Source of the DNA: Oscillospiraceae bacterium
GTDB lineage: Bacteria; Bacillota; Clostridia; Oscillospirales; Acutalibacteraceae
NCBI GenBank assembly: GCA_031270605.1
Contig: JAISXG010000086.1
Location: 1 to 46,922 of the forward strand
Length of the DNA stretch: 46,922 nucleotides
Direction of reading: 5' to 3'
Shown: positions 35,701 through 41,590 of the stretch, piece by piece
How positions within the stretch are numbered: the first letter of the stretch is position 1
Layout: the number at the start of each line of letters is the position of its first letter
Program-made: the position numbers and the translations under genes
The notes under the pieces: model-generated
The model's database searches: none
What the model was told of the DNA's origin: nothing
What the model saw: the letters and a program-made list of their open reading frames with translations, nothing else

Positions 35701-37051
35701 GCAGTACTGGACGCGTGATCAGGCAAAATACATCAGCGATAATCTGGATGATTACATCGACAATATCCTCAAGCTTCTCGGCCTTCCCACCGCCGGCGAC
35801 TTCCTGCGGCAGAAGCTGGGTGAGCTTTACACCAACGAAACACTGACAACAGCGATCATCACCATTCGCGACGCCCTTACCGGCATCGGCAGCGCTGACA
35901 AGATTCTTCCCATTCTTGATATCGACATCTCCTCGTGGGAGGGCATTGAAGAGGGTCACGACTGGGGCATCACAGACGGTGATAAGGATTCGTTCCTCAA
36001 TGTTTTGTGCGACGCACTCTCGCCGCTCAACAATGCCGTGGGCCTGTTCCTTGCGGATATGGACTACACGATTATGGACGGCCAGATCACCGCAAACGGC
36101 TACAACGGTTACCGTTACGCTCTGGTGCCGATCCTTGAGGCGCTCGGCTGCGATTATGACACGATTCTCACAGGCGACGAATATCTCGCCGCGGTTGCCG
36201 AAGACCCGAACAGCATGATCAAGCACATTGTCAACCCCATCTTCGCACTGCTTGAAAGAGTCTATGAAAAACCCACCGAAACACTCTTCTCGATCCTGCC
36301 GAACCTGATTTATTTCGTCAACTCCGGCGCGCTTGACACCGCCCTGCTCAACTTCGCGCAGCCCATTCTTGTGCTGCTGGATACCGTAAGACCCATCTAC
36401 AGCTTGGAGTTTGAGCTTGACGTGAAAGCGATGATCGGTGAGGCAATCACAGAAGCAGTGGAAGGCAGCGGCTTCACACTGCCCGACGCAGGCCTTGAAA
36501 ACCTCGGCGCCTATGCCGTGGCGCAAAACAACGTGCATGGCGAGCCCATCTATGTGGTAGACGCAGGCAATGAGGACGTTGTGACAATGCTGCTGCGCTA
36601 TCTGATCAACTTCGTCGTGCATCCTGACAATCAGGCTGAGATCAAGACAATGCTCATTGAAGAGGCCGGCCTTGAAGGCAACCAGCAGAAAGTTCTTGAA
36701 ACCGTGCTTGACACGTTTGCGGCCATGGCGCAACAGGGCAACGGCGCGGACAGCGTGCTCAACGGTGTCTACTACATCTTCTATGGCACAGGAATCGGCG
36801 GCGGCCACGCCAACGACTTCCTCAACGACTTCAACACCAACTGGCGCAAGGTCTTCGACCTGTTGGCAAACTCCAACAACGAGCTGCTCAGAAATCTTGG
36901 GCAGACAGCGAAGGACATTCTCAACACCTATCTTGGCGATATCCTTGATGAGGGCGGCCTCGCCCCCAACGGCTTCGTGAAGTTCCTCAACGCGATCGCT
37001 GACTTCTTCAAAAAAATCGCCGACTTCTTCTCTTCCCTGTTCGGAGGATAA
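26711..37051 (+). CDS. Giant secreted protein with five GLUG-like beta-helix modules
   Basis: The 3446-residue protein has a signal peptide (to FAADD, about residue 36). Five large modules start near residues 56, 467, 967, 1476 and 1887, each opening with a GYYxIxTxxxLEWF-type segment, then xxIGxxxxRYAGTFDG and many (S/V)GGxxG repeats, the GLUG-type pattern of right-handed beta-helices. Modules 1 and 4 form one subtype (RGFFGK), and 2, 3 and 5 another. The last 1090 residues (from about 2355) are helical, contain an acidic Pro/Thr/Glu linker near 2930 and an internal duplication (LLPNIAYC / ILPNLIYFV regions), and end in an amphipathic FFKKIADFFSSLFGG. No LPXTG, dockerin or S-layer motif was seen, so attachment is unclear. 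AAGGTGATG precedes the ATG. A role in adhesion or glycan contact is a guess. Confidence 0.85.
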   Translation: MKKAFRYSRKALCTSLSILLVLSCLSPLFSVIGFAADDLGDPWDGSSRQTPTLSADGFYEIDTAPKLAWYAYEITTNNNRTIKGRLTANINLDNKVWEPIGNNNRQYAGTFDGQDFKISNINITTTGVDRGFFGKITTSAVIRNLRLSGVTITGNREYSGGLVGVAVGGTFSNVHIEGININSPHNKVGGLIGQIENTPTISDCSVTGTSAMKTITGNQYVGGLVGFIKDNGPTFVNCKTENLDITASHNDSRAAGMIAYTDGRFTMYDSLVKDCYINAGRYIGGLAFVVRNGTIIERSGVVGTEIVSRNTSSTNDAEIGGFIGVVISDTINRIQYCYAADTKITAYSRVVGGFIGKTESARHIITECYSDVDFNLQGNPTRAGTFMGLAGSGELTNLYYVLNPSRAAIGETNSGALVSLMQVTDEQASNGALLAMLNSKTDVWKASEGSYPEIDPEKAVAPAQDENGYFLITSAYQLEWFEKYVNAGNPSASAKLLNDIYLSGKSFEPIGSNSIRFAGIFEGNNFTIHDLNINKTGNDRGLFGSTTVTSVIRNFKLKNASLTTNGSYVGVIAGLSRGLISNIEVEGLSVSGSSYVGGIAGQTENNASVTNVTITGTDALKSVYGSGSYVGGVVGNIKTSASDVANISVSGMTIRANSERAGGIAGDLDGGTATIKDVTITNNAISSVRYGGGIVFGLRNASSVTNTTVSNTTVSGAEELGGIAGCTSGSAVSVSNATVDNVTIASTSERIGGIIGYINSRANVTDSILKNSSITGTRYMGGVSYTLKDGSSIIKTGVVNTTITATNTSATSENHVAGLIGLVGWSTINTIQYSYVQNVTISSPGRTTGGFIGKIDTSAHNILENYANVVSINNNSTIYTGSYVGRRDTGNFVNNFAVAASGKPIVGNSTVGVEGNTAGITTVTLAQINNGEVCDLLNNVTEVWRQANDDLVNGWPEIGNADPPQLVNGYYEINTPYELEWFKNFVNAGNPSANARLMADINLRNKLWVPIGPDGGGSTRYSGTFDGNNFTISNLRVNMTSNDAGLFGTTTVQSVIKNLTIKTASVTSTAENTGVVVGVSRGVISNVHVEGLTVSGGTYVGGIAGRWLDNSNASVTDSTVTGNANGSSITASGNFAGGITSNVSSGTLTMTNVSVTDMTITASQRAGGLTADTDSGKLILSDSSASGNTVTATRYAGGIAFGLRNGSTATNVTVSNSTVTTTAVGGTSEVGGFVGNTSGSTVTVSKVTVDNLTVTANGEKAGGLIGYINGRTDITDSIVKNSSVTAQRHLGGIGYSLTGGSIITKVGILDTTLTATNTDASSEHCVGGLIGLSGWNTANTVQYCYVNNVTITAPGRAVGGFIGKIDTSAHNVSENYANVVSINNNAIYTGSFVGYRLTGNFINNFVVPASGKPLSGAATLGQEGNTAGITAVTADDVKNGNLTEMLNNVTDIWAQHANDLTNGWPEIGNAEPPQLVDGYYQIETSFQLEWFGNLVNNGTTGANAKLMKDINLRNKPWNPIGTDSRRYAGIFDGQGYTIRNVNITTTAVGDRGFFGKTNTTASLRNINIENLTLSNSRDYNGGLVGYLVGGSVVNCHIKGINITAGLNQTGGLIGEIDGNVTVSDCSVTGTEGMNAVVGAQNVGGLVGYVKDAGTTFQNCHVKNVSVTATNNDSRAAGLIGYTNGRTNIYDSTVTDSTINGGRMLAGLAFVIRGGSIVERSGIVNTQVLSTHTNANSDGEIGGFIGVLPDSTASRIQYCYSIGTRVVSYSRMSGGFIGKSESSRHLITESYSDANFDLQGTPTRAGVVIGYVGAGELSNIFYVPGAGKNATGEASSSASVDLIEIAQEDITSGSLLSQLNGITPLWIASEGGYPIPDATQVSAPAQDENGYYLLYSSYHLEWFMRYVNAGNTSASAMLMDNINLNGKSLDPIGPNNNRYAGTFDGNNFAILNLKINRTGNDIGLFGTTTTQSVIKNLTIKNAVVSSTANNVGAVVGVNRGVIANVHVEGLSISGGSNVAGIAGLSIDNNNASITDSSVTGTESGKTITASGTFAGGITGNVESGTVTITNANVTGMTITANLRAGGILSDTENGKVILSDSSASGNTIAATRYAGGGAFALRNGSTATNISVSDSTVTATTVGGTSEVGGFAGNTTGSTVTVSNITVDNLTVVANGEKAGGLIGYINNRTDITDSIVKNSSVTAQRHIGGIGYTLKDGSVITRVGVVDTTITATSTDINSEHCVGGLFGVVGWNTANTIQYSYVNGVSISSPGRMTGGFIGKIDTAAHNLSLNYVNNVSVSSSAIYVGSFVGYRTSGNFSNSFAANVSNKPLVGSNVADQAGNTAGISLVSVYDGDITSLPTADLLAYYVGDAAFIKSFENENTTSLKPLFGELYDTVQIFLAAVYDELALRLEAEIDVLRGIYNEYGMICIFNYESIGAWLPTVTTAIATSIPLSGTTADKYAFYLQLVDDFNTYMANYGYNSFYEVTVGFTTRVVRDDDIARYESPRDDFAVTYDKMRNVVDKVDSMLLGEDFALLTGMEISLRDTVKEKLSESVYTGEIINSVVEAIYPMIVEELESGVESAEIDLGVTTITFRGKARSAIEDLMRKFGLAIYPSELAARIDPKYTSVRDVLNAAGKNWSAVNFEDPDAPNYLNWGEGMDKEAFVDAFGNSLRGIYKVIRPMLTTYNFNERQSSGVIANIDVAARIEIAAADAYNSAIVPLFEMLNVKGFTSATVFNEFNNVDDMMDSILLPVFTWLEDELLSKPFSNLVELLPNIAYCLQFGLVEQWIKTLKTNVRADIDGVFDYWLGDIDFNITEENIAINLYDMLSEEEGDILYNADLSSINGLMQILLDQLDVQAELPSLNNKNLASLGDVVQMDSATRSLTRYYISGDSVKVTYILLNYIFNILGNEEFVTDLLGAFEDDEEPTEPENPTEPEEPAEIDESILAIIRAIASSPEDAIAAIVELCNPVDYSMRTLDYGNPLEAGYAKVQYSQYWTRDQAKYISDNLDDYIDNILKLLGLPTAGDFLRQKLGELYTNETLTTAIITIRDALTGIGSADKILPILDIDISSWEGIEEGHDWGITDGDKDSFLNVLCDALSPLNNAVGLFLADMDYTIMDGQITANGYNGYRYALVPILEALGCDYDTILTGDEYLAAVAEDPNSMIKHIVNPIFALLERVYEKPTETLFSILPNLIYFVNSGALDTALLNFAQPILVLLDTVRPIYSLEFELDVKAMIGEAITEAVEGSGFTLPDAGLENLGAYAVAQNNVHGEPIYVVDAGNEDVVTMLLRYLINFVVHPDNQAEIKTMLIEEAGLEGNQQKVLETVLDTFAAMAQQGNGADSVLNGVYYIFYGTGIGGGHANDFLNDFNTNWRKVFDLLANSNNELLRNLGQTAKDILNTYLGDILDEGGLAPNGFVKFLNAIADFFKKIADFFSSLFGG
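26877..33770 (+). repeat. Five long tandem modules (A-B-B-A-B) inside the giant gene
   Basis: Module starts are at about 26877, 28111, 29611, 31138 and 32371. Modules 3 and 5 are close at the DNA level: 30455-30590 and 33200-33335, for example, differ by scattered, mainly synonymous changes. Modules 1 and 4 share the RGFFGK and TNGR-type segments. The order suggests duplication of a multi-module block rather than of one unit. Confidence 0.75.
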
Positions 37052-37074
37052 GCTTCAGCGCTAAACCCACAACA

Positions 37075-37117
37075 AACGGCAGCGGGCCTCATTTGGTCTG
37101 CTGCCGTTACTGTTTTG
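37075..37117 (+). terminator. Terminator of the giant gene
   Basis: AACGGCAGC (37075-37083) pairs with GCTGCCGTT (37100-37108), followed by ACTGTTTTG. It begins 23 nt after the stop. Confidence 0.75.
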
Positions 37118-37158
37118 AATTGCAAAGATACCGTTTTTCTGCAAGCGTCAACCGGCGC

Positions 37159-37187
37159 TTGACTTTTGCCGTTGCAGTTGATATAAT
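37159..37187 (+). promoter_or_regulatory. Promoter of the hydrogenase-maturation operon
   Basis: TTGACT (37159-37164), an exact 17-bp spacer and TATAAT (37182-37187). Transcription would begin near 37195, giving a leader of about 255 nt before the first gene. Confidence 0.85.
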
Positions 37188-37194
37188 AAATACA

Positions 37195-37417
37195 GGATTT
37201 ACCTTCCGGTTCACCTTTGATTCATCACAAGAGTGAACAATAAAGAGCCGGAACATCGGCCTGATGCCGTTTCTCTCTGCGTTGCAAGAGGTTTCTTTCA
37301 ACAAAAATTTTTTAAATGATTCATCATTGATCACTGACACAAAGACATGTTCTGAGTGAAAGGCAAAATAATCTGAAACCGGGATTTTTGCGCCTTTCGG
37401 GGCGCTTTTTTATTTTT
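37195..37417 (+). ncRNA. Structured 5' leader ending in a terminator-like hairpin (candidate cis-regulatory RNA)
   Basis: The leader can form TTCCGG / CCGGAA (37204-37209 with 37248-37253), stacked on TTCAC / GTGAA (37210-37214 with 37233-37237), and a hairpin CGGC / GCCG (37257-37269). It ends with GCGCC-TTTCGG-GGCGC (37390-37405) followed by TTTTTTATTTTT. A promoter, a folded leader, a terminator and then the operon is the layout of a transcription-attenuation riboswitch or protein-binding leader. No known riboswitch class was recognised, and no antiterminator pairing was found by eye. No convincing ORF lies in this stretch. Confidence 0.5.
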
Positions 37418-37449
37418 CTTATACAAACAATCCAACTGGGAGTGGTAAT

Positions 37450-37707
37450 ATGGAAACTCGAGTGGCGGTTCTTGGCATTATTGTTGAAAACCCGGAGTCT
37501 GTCGAAAAGCTCAACGCGCTGCTGCACGACTTTGCGCCGTATATCATCGGGCGCATGGGCGTGCCCTACCGTAATAAAAATATCTCTATTATCAGCGTGG
37601 CGCTGGACGCACCGCAGGATGCCATCAGCGCGCTGTCCGGCAAAATCGGCAGGCTGCCGGGCATCAACGTGAAAACGGCATATTCCAACGTGGGAGGCAA
37701 ACCATGA
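37450..37707 (+). CDS. TM1266-type iron-only hydrogenase system regulator (ACT-like)
   Basis: The 85-residue protein has the ferredoxin-like ACT pattern of the TM1266 family: RVAVLGIIVENPESVEKLN at the N-terminus, a central GRMGVPYRNKNISIISVAL segment, and GKIGRLPGINVKTAYS at the end. The family is regularly found with [FeFe]-hydrogenase maturation genes and is thought to be regulatory, though its mechanism is not settled. GGGAG precedes the ATG. Its stop overlaps the hydE start as ATGA. The structured leader lies directly upstream. Confidence 0.9.
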   Translation: METRVAVLGIIVENPESVEKLNALLHDFAPYIIGRMGVPYRNKNISIISVALDAPQDAISALSGKIGRLPGINVKTAYSNVGGKP

Positions 37708-38759
37708 ACCATACAGTGAAAACCTTAATTGACAAGCTTGAGCAAAACGGCGTATTAAACCGCGATGAATTTGTGCGGCTGATTGACTCGCGCACAGGCG
37801 AAGCGGCCGAATACCTGTTTGGGAAGGCATGCAAAATACGCCACGCGGTGTATGACCACGAGGTCTATATGCGCGGCCTGATAGAGTTCACAAACTATTG
37901 CAAAAATGACTGCTATTATTGCGGCATCCGCCGCAGCAACCGTGAAGCGGAGCGCTACCGCCTGACGCCCGGGCAAATTCTTGACTGCTGCGCGGCGGGT
38001 TATGGCCTTGGCTTTCGCACCTTTGTGCTGCAGGGCGGTGAAGACCCTTATTATACCGACGAGCGCATGGTCGAAATCATCCGCGCAATCAAAACACAGT
38101 GGCCCGACTGCGCGCTGACCCTCTCAATCGGCGAAAAAAGCCGCGAGAGCTACAAGCTGTTCCGCGAGGCGGGGGCGGACCGATACTTGCTGCGGCACGA
38201 AACCGCCAATGCGGCGCACTATGAAAAGCTGCACCCCGCGGATCTGACACTCAAAAACCGCAAGCGCTGCCTGCATGACCTCAAAGAAATCGGCTTTCAG
38301 GTCGGCTGCGGATTTATGGTCGGCTCGCCGTTTCAATCAACCGAATGCATCGCGGACGACCTGCTGTTCATAAAAGAGCTTGCGCCGCACATGGTTGGCA
38401 TCGGGCCGTTTATCGCCCATCATCAAACCCCCTTTGCCGACGAAAAGCCGGGCACGATGGAGCTGACGCTGTTTTTGCTTGCAATCATCCGCCTGATGCT
38501 GCCCTGTGTGCTGCTGCCCGCCACCACCGCACTCGGAACAATCCACCCAACCGGCAGAGAAAAAGGCATTCTTGCCGGCGCAAATGTGGTGATGCCGAAC
38601 CTCTCCCCCACCTCTGTTCGCAAAAAATATATGCTATATGACAACAAGATCTGCACTGGCGACGAGGCCGCGGAATGCCGCATGTGCATGCACCGCCGCA
38701 TGGAGAGCATCGGCTATCATTTGACTGTCTCACGGGGCGACCATAGGGGCACAATTTAA
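37704..38759 (+). CDS. hydE: [FeFe]-hydrogenase H-cluster maturase HydE (radical SAM)
   Basis: The 351-residue protein has the radical SAM cluster motif CX3CX2C at Cys66, Cys70 and Cys73 (CKNDCYYC), then LQGGEDPYY (the SAM-binding GGE), a conserved RHETAN segment and HPTGREKGI near the C-terminus, all typical of HydE. A C-terminal Cys group (CRMCMHRR) is present. HydE processes the organometallic Fe-Cys synthon made by HydG during assembly of the hydrogenase 2Fe subcluster. It overlaps the TM1266-type gene by 4 nt and is followed by hydG after 58 bases. Confidence 0.95.
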   Translation: MNHTVKTLIDKLEQNGVLNRDEFVRLIDSRTGEAAEYLFGKACKIRHAVYDHEVYMRGLIEFTNYCKNDCYYCGIRRSNREAERYRLTPGQILDCCAAGYGLGFRTFVLQGGEDPYYTDERMVEIIRAIKTQWPDCALTLSIGEKSRESYKLFREAGADRYLLRHETANAAHYEKLHPADLTLKNRKRCLHDLKEIGFQVGCGFMVGSPFQSTECIADDLLFIKELAPHMVGIGPFIAHHQTPFADEKPGTMELTLFLLAIIRLMLPCVLLPATTALGTIHPTGREKGILAGANVVMPNLSPTSVRKKYMLYDNKICTGDEAAECRMCMHRRMESIGYHLTVSRGDHRGTI

Positions 38760-38817
38760 CTGACGGGCAGGAATACAGCAATTAACGATACTCCCACCCG
38801 AAAGAAAGGAAAGAATT

Positions 38818-40236
38818 ATGTATCATCCAAAAGCACTGAAAGCTGAAGAATTTATTTCACACGACGAGGTGTTGGAGACGCTGTCATATGCGGATGCCAA
38901 CAAACATAATACACAGCTGATTGACGCTATCTTAGAAAAGGCAAGGCTGCGTAAGGGGCTTGACCACCGCGAGGCCGCCGTGCTGCTCGACTGCGATATT
39001 GAAGAGAAAAACCGCGAGATCTATGCCCTTGCCGAGCAAATCAAAAAAGACTTTTACGGCAACCGCATCGTGATGTTTGCGCCGCTCTATCTTTCAAATT
39101 ACTGTATAAACGGCTGTGTGTATTGCCCGTATCACCTCAAAAACAAGCGCATCGCCCGCAAAAAGCTCACGCAGGACGAGATTCGGCGCGAGGTGATCGC
39201 CTTGCAGGATATGGGCCACAAGCGCCTTGCCCTCGAGGCGGGTGAGGACCCTGTCAACAACCCCATTGAATATATTCTTGAGAGCATCAAAACCATTTAC
39301 AGCATCAAGCACAAAAACGGCGCCATCCGCCGCGTGAACGTCAACATTGCGGCGACGACGGTTGAAAATTACCGCAAGCTGCGCGACGCGGGCATCGGCA
39401 CCTATATTCTGTTTCAGGAGACCTACCACAAAGAGAGCTATGAAAAGCTGCACCCCACAGGCCCCAAGCATGATTATGCCTATCACACCGAAGCGATGGA
39501 CCGCGCCATGCAGGGGGGCATTGACGACGTCGGGCTGGGCGTGCTGTTCGGGCTGGAGCTTTACCGCTATGAGTTTGCCGCCCTGCTCATGCACGGCGAG
39601 CACCTTGAGGCGGTGCACGGCGTCGGCCCGCACACCATCAGCGTGCCGCGCATCCGCCGTGCGGACGACATCGACCCGGGCGTGTTTGACAACGGCATTG
39701 ACGACGACACCTTTGCAAAAATCGTGGCGTGCATCCGCATTGCCGTGCCCTATACGGGCATGATTGTTTCAACGCGCGAGAGCAAGGCCTGCCGCGAGCG
39801 GGTGCTGCACCTCGGCGTTTCGCAGCTCAGCGGCGGCTCGCGCACCAGCGTGGGCGGTTATGTGGAACCGGAGCCGGAGGACGAAAAATCAGAGCAGTTT
39901 GACGTGAGCGACAAGCGTACGCTTGACGAAGTGGTGCGCTGGCTGATGGATATGGGATACATTCCCAGCTTTTGCACCGCGTGCTATCGCGAGGGGCGCA
40001 CGGGCGACCGTTTTATGAGCCTTTGCAAAAGCGGGCAAATTCAAAACTGCTGCCACCCGAACGCCCTGATGACGCTCAAGGAATATCTTATGGACTACGC
40101 ATCACCCGGCACGCGGCAAATCGGTGAGGCGCTTGTCGAGGTGGAAATTCCCAACATCCCTCGCGACAAGGTCAAGGACCTCGTGCGACGCAATCTCACG
40201 AACATTGAAAACGGGCAGCGCGATTTCAGGCTGTAA
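38818..40236 (+). CDS. hydG: [FeFe]-hydrogenase maturase HydG (radical SAM tyrosine lyase)
   Basis: The 472-residue protein has the radical SAM motif Cys96-X3-Cys100-X2-Cys103 (CINGCVYC), LEAGEDP for SAM binding, and the C-terminal CX2CX22C motif at Cys386, Cys389 and Cys412, which binds the auxiliary cluster. HydG cleaves tyrosine to make the CO and CN ligands of the H-cluster. Both clusters' ligands are intact, so it should be functional. GAAAGGAAAG precedes the ATG. It lies between hydE and hydF in one operon. Confidence 0.96.
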   Translation: MYHPKALKAEEFISHDEVLETLSYADANKHNTQLIDAILEKARLRKGLDHREAAVLLDCDIEEKNREIYALAEQIKKDFYGNRIVMFAPLYLSNYCINGCVYCPYHLKNKRIARKKLTQDEIRREVIALQDMGHKRLALEAGEDPVNNPIEYILESIKTIYSIKHKNGAIRRVNVNIAATTVENYRKLRDAGIGTYILFQETYHKESYEKLHPTGPKHDYAYHTEAMDRAMQGGIDDVGLGVLFGLELYRYEFAALLMHGEHLEAVHGVGPHTISVPRIRRADDIDPGVFDNGIDDDTFAKIVACIRIAVPYTGMIVSTRESKACRERVLHLGVSQLSGGSRTSVGGYVEPEPEDEKSEQFDVSDKRTLDEVVRWLMDMGYIPSFCTACYREGRTGDRFMSLCKSGQIQNCCHPNALMTLKEYLMDYASPGTRQIGEALVEVEIPNIPRDKVKDLVRRNLTNIENGQRDFRL

Positions 40237-40265
40237 AATGATTTTTTATATATGGAGTGAAGCCT

Positions 40266-41471
40266 ATGGGCATGAACGAAACCCCCAGCGCAGACCGGGT
40301 GCACATCGGCATCTTCGGCCGGCGCAACGCGGGCAAATCCAGCGTGATCAACGCAATGACAGGGCAGGACCTCGCGGTTGTTTCAGAAGTTTTGGGCACC
40401 ACAACAGACCCTGTGTATAAAGCAATGGAACTCCTGCCCATGGGGCCGGTGATGCTCATTGACACCCCCGGGATCGACGACGAGGGGGTACTGGGTGAAC
40501 TGCGCGTGAAAAAAGCGCGGCAGGTGCTCAACAAAACCGATGTTGCCGTGCTGGTGGTGGACGCATCCGCCGGCAGGGCGGATGCCGACGATGAGCTGAT
40601 CACGCTGTTTCGCGCAAAAAATATTCCTTTTCTGATTGCATATAATAAAAGCGACCTGCTCGGGCAGCCGGGCAGAGCCGCTGAAAACGAGCTGTTTATC
40701 AGCGCCGCAAACAATGTAAACATCATGCAGCTGAAAGAACGCATCGCCTCGCTGGCGGCGACAGAGGAGCCGAAGCACCGCATTGTTGCAGACCTGATCG
40801 GTCCGTCTGATTTTGTGGTGCTGGTCACCCCCATTGACAAGGCCGCACCCAAGGGGCGGCTGATTTTGCCCCAGCAACAAACGATCCGCAATATTCTGGA
40901 GGCGGATGCCGTGGCAATTGCGGTCAAGGAGTTTGAGCTGCGCGAAACCCTTAAAAATCTCGGCAAAGCCCCGCGCCTTGTCATTACAGACAGTCAGGTG
41001 TTTGCCAAAGTGTCCGCGGACGTGCCGCCAGAGATTCCGCTCACCTCCTTCTCTATTCTGTTTGCGCGCTACAAAGGCCTGCTGGAGTCGGCCGTCAAGG
41101 GCGCGGCCGCGCTGGACGCACTGTCGGACGGCGACACGGTTCTGATTTGCGAGGGCTGCACGCATCACCGGCAATGCGATGACATCGGCACGGTGAAACT
41201 GCCCCGCTGGATCAGGAACTACACCGGCAAACAACTGGAATTTTCGTTTACGTCCGGCACCCAATTTCCAGAAGAATTGGCAGAGTACCGCTTGGTCATC
41301 CATTGCGGCGGCTGCATGCTCAATGAGCGCGAGATGCGCTTTCGCCGGCAATGCGCGCTCGATCAAAACGTGCCCATCACAAACTACGGCACCGCGATTG
41401 CCTATATGCAGGGGATTTTAAAGCGGAGCATCGCCATGTTTCCGCACCTTTTAACACTGATTCCCGATTAA
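40266..41471 (+). CDS. hydF: [FeFe]-hydrogenase maturase HydF (GTPase/scaffold)
   Basis: The 401-residue protein has an N-terminal GTPase domain with P-loop GRRNAGKS (18-25), DTPGIDD and a YNKSD guanine motif, a middle dimerisation domain, and a C-terminal cluster-binding domain. The last holds Cys298-Thr-His300 and His346-Cys347-X2-Cys350, the CxH...HCxxC pattern of HydF. It carries the 2Fe precursor and delivers it to the hydrogenase. The ATG at 40266 is chosen because GGAG (40254-40257) is 8 nt upstream; the in-frame GTG at 40257 overlaps that site, and an ATG at 40272 is also possible. Confidence 0.95.
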   Translation: MGMNETPSADRVHIGIFGRRNAGKSSVINAMTGQDLAVVSEVLGTTTDPVYKAMELLPMGPVMLIDTPGIDDEGVLGELRVKKARQVLNKTDVAVLVVDASAGRADADDELITLFRAKNIPFLIAYNKSDLLGQPGRAAENELFISAANNVNIMQLKERIASLAATEEPKHRIVADLIGPSDFVVLVTPIDKAAPKGRLILPQQQTIRNILEADAVAIAVKEFELRETLKNLGKAPRLVITDSQVFAKVSADVPPEIPLTSFSILFARYKGLLESAVKGAAALDALSDGDTVLICEGCTHHRQCDDIGTVKLPRWIRNYTGKQLEFSFTSGTQFPEELAEYRLVIHCGGCMLNEREMRFRRQCALDQNVPITNYGTAIAYMQGILKRSIAMFPHLLTLIPD

Positions 41472-41503
41472 AAAACCTCTAACAAATCAAACAAAAAGCT
41501 CAA

Positions 41504-41520
41504 ATCCTGCTTTGCAGGAT
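41504..41520 (+). promoter_or_regulatory. Small hairpin between hydF and aspA
   Basis: ATCCTGC-TTT-GCAGGAT is a perfect 7-bp stem, 33 nt after the hydF stop. A T-run occurs only about 25 nt later, so it is a weak terminator at best; it may be an mRNA-processing or stabilising element that separates hydF from aspA. Confidence 0.35.
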
Positions 41521-41590
41521 CATTTGTGCGGTTTTGCGCAGATTTTTTAGTAAGGTTTTTATTCAGTATACAGAACTGGAGTGATAACCG

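Noticed and set aside
30443-36808. Long open frames on the minus strand inside the giant gene (for example 30443-31498 and 35582-36808)
   Set aside because: They mirror codon bias of the plus-strand repeats, have no ribosome binding sites and give low-complexity, unfamiliar proteins.
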